Positions 7,301-9,005 of a stretch of 9,005 nucleotides of DNA are shown here, piece after piece. The notes under the pieces are model-generated. The model worked only from the letters and a program-made list of their open reading frames with translations. It had not been told where the DNA came from and did not search any database. The position numbers were made by a program, and so were the translations under genes. How positions within the stretch are numbered: position 1 is the stretch's first letter; each line of letters begins with the position of its first letter. The stretch comes from Candidatus Limimorpha equi (GTDB lineage: Bacteria > Bacteroidota > Bacteroidia > Bacteroidales > F082): NCBI GenBank assembly GCA_018065885.1, contig JAGHSL010000099.1:1-9005 (forward strand). Reading direction: 5' to 3'.

Positions 7301-8881
7301 ATTACTAAATGTATCAGTTGCCGTTATCACTTTAACATGATACAATTTTTCTTCACTTTTGATTTCAGATCGATACCGTTTATAAAGTGAATACAGGTAC
7401 TTATGGCATTCTTGAACATTTTCCCTCGTTACATCAATAGTTGAATAGTGTTTAGAAATTTCCGACATTATCTCAAATGGAGAAAACCTCTTCACTTTCA
7501 ACTTGCTCAATTTTTCAATCAGTTTATCATTGTCCGAAACACAGAAAACTTCTCTAAGACTATGAACCAATGATTTGTTTATAAACTTAATTGGCAATTC
7601 TTTCGGATACTGAATATCATACTTTCCATCGCTTATTAAAATGGTATCGTTCCATGAAACAGGCTTATTGTCATCATCAATAAACAATGGTTTTTTAAAT
7701 TCTATTTCATTTGAGTACTTATCAAGATAGAATTTCAACAAATAAGCATATTTTTCATAGCCAAAAGTTTCAATTTGCGTCAAACGAGTGTTCAGAATAT
7801 TTGCAAAATAAAAAGATCCATATGTTCTATCCTTACCAATTCGTTTTTCATAAATGGAATCATACGGACAATACTGAAGCAACTTATCAACATCATCTCC
7901 TTTTAGCAAATCTGCGATTCTCTTATCATGATAATACCTACTATCACCAAGACGTATATATTTTCCATTTACCGTTGGAAAAATTCTGCCATTCATTCTC
8001 TTTTCATCAAGCAAAGAATTGAATCCCAATTTTTGCAATTCATAACCTAAATTCGGATCCACAAATTCCAAGAATTTCAACGGCCTATAACTGCAATCTT
8101 TCTTAGACAGCTCTTCAGCTGTATTTACCAGCAAATCAGTAAGTTTATCAATTAAATGCCTGTTTTTATCAGTATCTTGAAGACGATTCCTATCAGGTGT
8201 CAGGTCGAAAGTTCCATGAATTATTGCTGGCAAAGGCAACTGTTCTTCGGTCCTAAAATAGCTATACAAAAAACAATCTTCATCATCCAAATCATCATTC
8301 CAGGCTACAGACAACTTATAGCCTTTTCCATTAAAATCGCCTTCCTTTGAATTAATATGCCATTCCCTACAATCCGTTTCATATTCAGCACCTTCCAATT
8401 TCTTTTCCCAAACTTTTATTGTTTTCTTTCTTCCTTTCTCTCTCCATAAACTACGCTGATAATCCGCAGTCTCTATCTCAATGCAATCAATATTGTTCAT
8501 AAACAACATTGCTTCCTTAGTAATTTTATTCAAACCATCTTCTATTTTCCCAGATATGGATTTTTGGTCATCATCCTCAAACTTTATCTGAATAATGGTA
8601 TCAAAATCAGTTGTTTCCGAATAACGACTATATTTGGGCACAACTAACTTTGCAATCACATTGCTTGGTAATTTCTGTTTTTCACATTCATTTTCATACG
8701 ATCGTTCCAGTTCTTTCTTGCCACTAAACAATTTCTTCAAAAACTCTTGCCCTATTTTCTCCGAAAACTCAACCTTGTAGCCGTTGCTAATAATCACTAT
8801 TTCCTTTGCCCAATTTAACAATGAACGAAAACCAAGTCCCTTTTCACCAATTTGTCCTTCCTCTCTTGTTTTGCTACTCAA
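4370..8881 (-). CDS. Giant GHKL-ATPase/DUF3883 protein (NO VEIN/sacsin-like), N-terminally incomplete
   Basis: The product is 1503 residues as readable. Residues 11-20 (IGEKGLGFRS) match the G2 box of Hsp90/sacsin-like ATPases, followed by a SNGYKVEF strand. IHGTFDLTPDRNRL (221-234) is the typical motif closing this ATPase/transducer region. Residues about 270-1350 are not recognised: no membrane segments, rich in Lys, Asp, Glu and Tyr. Residues about 1362-1462 form DUF3883: GERFV (1367-1371), GYDI with Asp1408, VEVK with Glu1422 and Lys1424, then TRNE (1435-1438). This is a PD-(D/E)xK-like D...ExK core. The start is TTG; the next ATG is Met125. The N-box and G1 box are missing, and an in-frame TAA lies at 8912-8914, so the 5' end may be truncated or frameshifted. 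The gene is clearly AT-richer than its neighbours, suggesting transfer. A defence role is inferred, not shown. Confidence 0.88.
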   Translation of the reverse strand: MSSKTREEGQIGEKGLGFRSLLNWAKEIVIISNGYKVEFSEKIGQEFLKKLFSGKKELERSYENECEKQKLPSNVIAKLVVPKYSRYSETTDFDTIIQIKFEDDDQKSISGKIEDGLNKITKEAMLFMNNIDCIEIETADYQRSLWREKGRKKTIKVWEKKLEGAEYETDCREWHINSKEGDFNGKGYKLSVAWNDDLDDEDCFLYSYFRTEEQLPLPAIIHGTFDLTPDRNRLQDTDKNRHLIDKLTDLLVNTAEELSKKDCSYRPLKFLEFVDPNLGYELQKLGFNSLLDEKRMNGRIFPTVNGKYIRLGDSRYYHDKRIADLLKGDDVDKLLQYCPYDSIYEKRIGKDRTYGSFYFANILNTRLTQIETFGYEKYAYLLKFYLDKYSNEIEFKKPLFIDDDNKPVSWNDTILISDGKYDIQYPKELPIKFINKSLVHSLREVFCVSDNDKLIEKLSKLKVKRFSPFEIMSEISKHYSTIDVTRENVQECHKYLYSLYKRYRSEIKSEEKLYHVKVITATDTFSNAETVYFGNDYGCDITEHLYSFDKSLIIGSLSANGFENNDVNTAKEYFKWLGVAEFPRMVDVDYKGPQACSYVDYLFERWGFGYGGVRIGRDLRIQNYEDYKRRINPNSIECRVMGIDKLELMLKPENVEFIIAWIKHDSRIKEWLEVEKEDDRGSYVEMCEYSCRSNRRKNKEIYNHLCWQFASIPWLNTKSKKSAAPNRCSVSNTITDDFSPLIEKPDVNENAQILKKYKISRKDVVDVLHRVGVANSISDFSTDIVYSVLNKLPEIDPKGEKAKSIYRELATNYDESEINKNNVQYRKYMSDGLVFCKKGYYVNYKEAYYLQNRRWGEAVVNQFDVIAIDYRKSAKNIARIFGVKELKIDSLSLVGRPRLHPLNDVFEKEIKAFKPYVYMFRKEADQNGNNKKDLLDVRFRAVSKLNYEIRKEDFKKETSLGNYEYCYDAVKQCIYVLIPSFISEWYSVRDKVQLGTTIAEAFSSLFDVDTIDTLRELFCRTDSGRQDIIRDRFEDPDLSKFHAVEKELGMTHDYKLNFWKSFLKCFPDKDGLRDIDYSDEMLLADLKNLFPEQKELIEQVFWSISNYADYFADNESTLLLVKLLKECNVSLAKFNEFVYPKLTLDRLYNSEMEVEKSKNKKLFESCMWRDLINKGVSEQKKFCSYKDKYDRISGTIPDTLDYDVKKDLKDEVLKIFRIQLIDDEVLDLVAMYNENKQKLIQESNRSGTYIDEELLVDKDNDSLLYFDSGADELIRRLRQMEADTEISHEKMPSLSIEIRGSSIKGDSFKELVDKFDKECPVQNVKPNTINTLKIEDYASDNEKEQECHIVVGNGRIKKNAGDYGGLGERFVYNYLERNKEQNQEICWVSDYARKYGCNPNGKDGLGYDICIKEDGKIVRFVEVKVLSNDDAFHITRNEVEVGQNPENRGKYDIYIVRNLRHRQGKPEIEIMETPFKYHKNESFTNNGRFSVINDSYVIRFKRE

Positions 8882-8948
8882 TGTGTTTTCCTGATTTAGG
8901 TTGACTCGGTTTTACTGATTAATACTGATATAAATTGACTTTTTGTTG
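8882..8948 (-). other. Non-coding gap upstream of the large gene
   Basis: All three minus-strand frames contain stops here. No Bacteroidetes -7 box or ribosome-binding site is seen. It carries a 12-nt near-repeat, gtttt(c/a)ctgatt, at 8885-8896 and 8909-8920, and two tactgat copies at 8913-8919 and 8923-8929. The absence of a promoter fits either an operon with the gene to the right or decay of the 5' end. Confidence 0.45.
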
Positions 8949-9005
8949 TTAATCCTGGAATGAGTTTACCATCCGAACCTTATCCCTGTCAGTGGTTGAC
9001 TGGAG
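8949..9005 (-). CDS. Possible 3' end of an upstream gene (partial)
   Basis: A minus-strand frame is open from the window edge for 18 codons and stops with TAA at 8949-8951. The residues read LQSTTDRDKVRMVNSFQD, a composition that would suit the tail of a real protein. It has no motif that can be assigned and does not resemble an ATPase N-box or G1 box. If real, it would lie about 67 nt before the large gene on the same strand and could be its operon partner. Eighteen open codons can also occur by chance. Confidence 0.3.
   Translation of the reverse strand, partial: LQSTTDRDKVRMVNSFQD

Noticed and set aside
7711..8022. Plus-strand ORFs of 60-106 codons inside 4370-8881
   Set aside because: They are antisense to the continuous 1503-codon frame, lack domains, and are explained by the AT-rich composition of the large gene.
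8882..9005. A simple one-base frameshift restoring the missing ATPase N-terminus within the window
   Set aside because: None of the three minus-strand frames shows an N-box or a DxGxG-like G1 box, and several stops are present, so one correction here would not rebuild the domain.

Overview
The window looks like a chromosomal segment of a Bacteroidales-type bacterium (phylum Bacteroidota). This rests on the sequence of its ribosomal protein S1, on TAnnTTTG-type -7 promoter boxes (the Bacteroidetes primary sigma-factor signature) in front of two genes, on the absence of convincing Shine-Dalgarno sequences, and on intergenic repeats of the 'cagattaca' kind. No tRNA, rRNA, CRISPR array, transposase or integrase is visible.

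Layout. Positions 1-594 hold no believable gene. They carry imperfect tandem repeats (1-146), a long snap-back palindrome (292-370), an inverted copy of a 9-nt-periodic repeat (418-494) and the rpsA terminator (525-558). Positions 595-2478 (minus) encode a six-domain 30S ribosomal protein S1 (rpsA) with a long leader and a promoter near 2607. The gap 2479-3203 contains that leader, two 93%-identical ~105-nt repeats built from 9-nt units, a small GC hairpin, and a promoter for the next gene. Positions 3204-4367 (plus) encode a complete PLP-dependent class I/II aminotransferase. Only 2 nt beyond its stop, on the opposite strand, ends a very large AT-rich gene (4370-8881). The last 124 nt hold its upstream sequence and the possible tail of another minus-strand gene.

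The most interesting element is the 1503-residue protein. It begins inside a GHKL/Hsp90-like (sacsin/NO VEIN-type) ATPase domain and ends in a DUF3883 domain with a PD-(D/E)xK-like D...ExK core. This resembles the ATPase-to-DUF3883 layout of the plant protein NO VEIN, and in bacteria such large ATPase-nuclease proteins are suspected in anti-phage or DNA-restriction roles. The readable ORF starts at TTG only about 10 codons before the G2 glycine box. It therefore lacks the N-box and G1 box needed to bind ATP and Mg, and in-frame stops lie just upstream. Either the gene is 5'-truncated or frameshifted, or the missing part is supplied beyond the window edge.

The two housekeeping genes and the large gene do not form a pathway. 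The large AT-rich gene looks like accessory DNA placed tail-to-tail against a core chromosomal block. The repeats flanking rpsA all point outward from it and make up most of the non-coding DNA.
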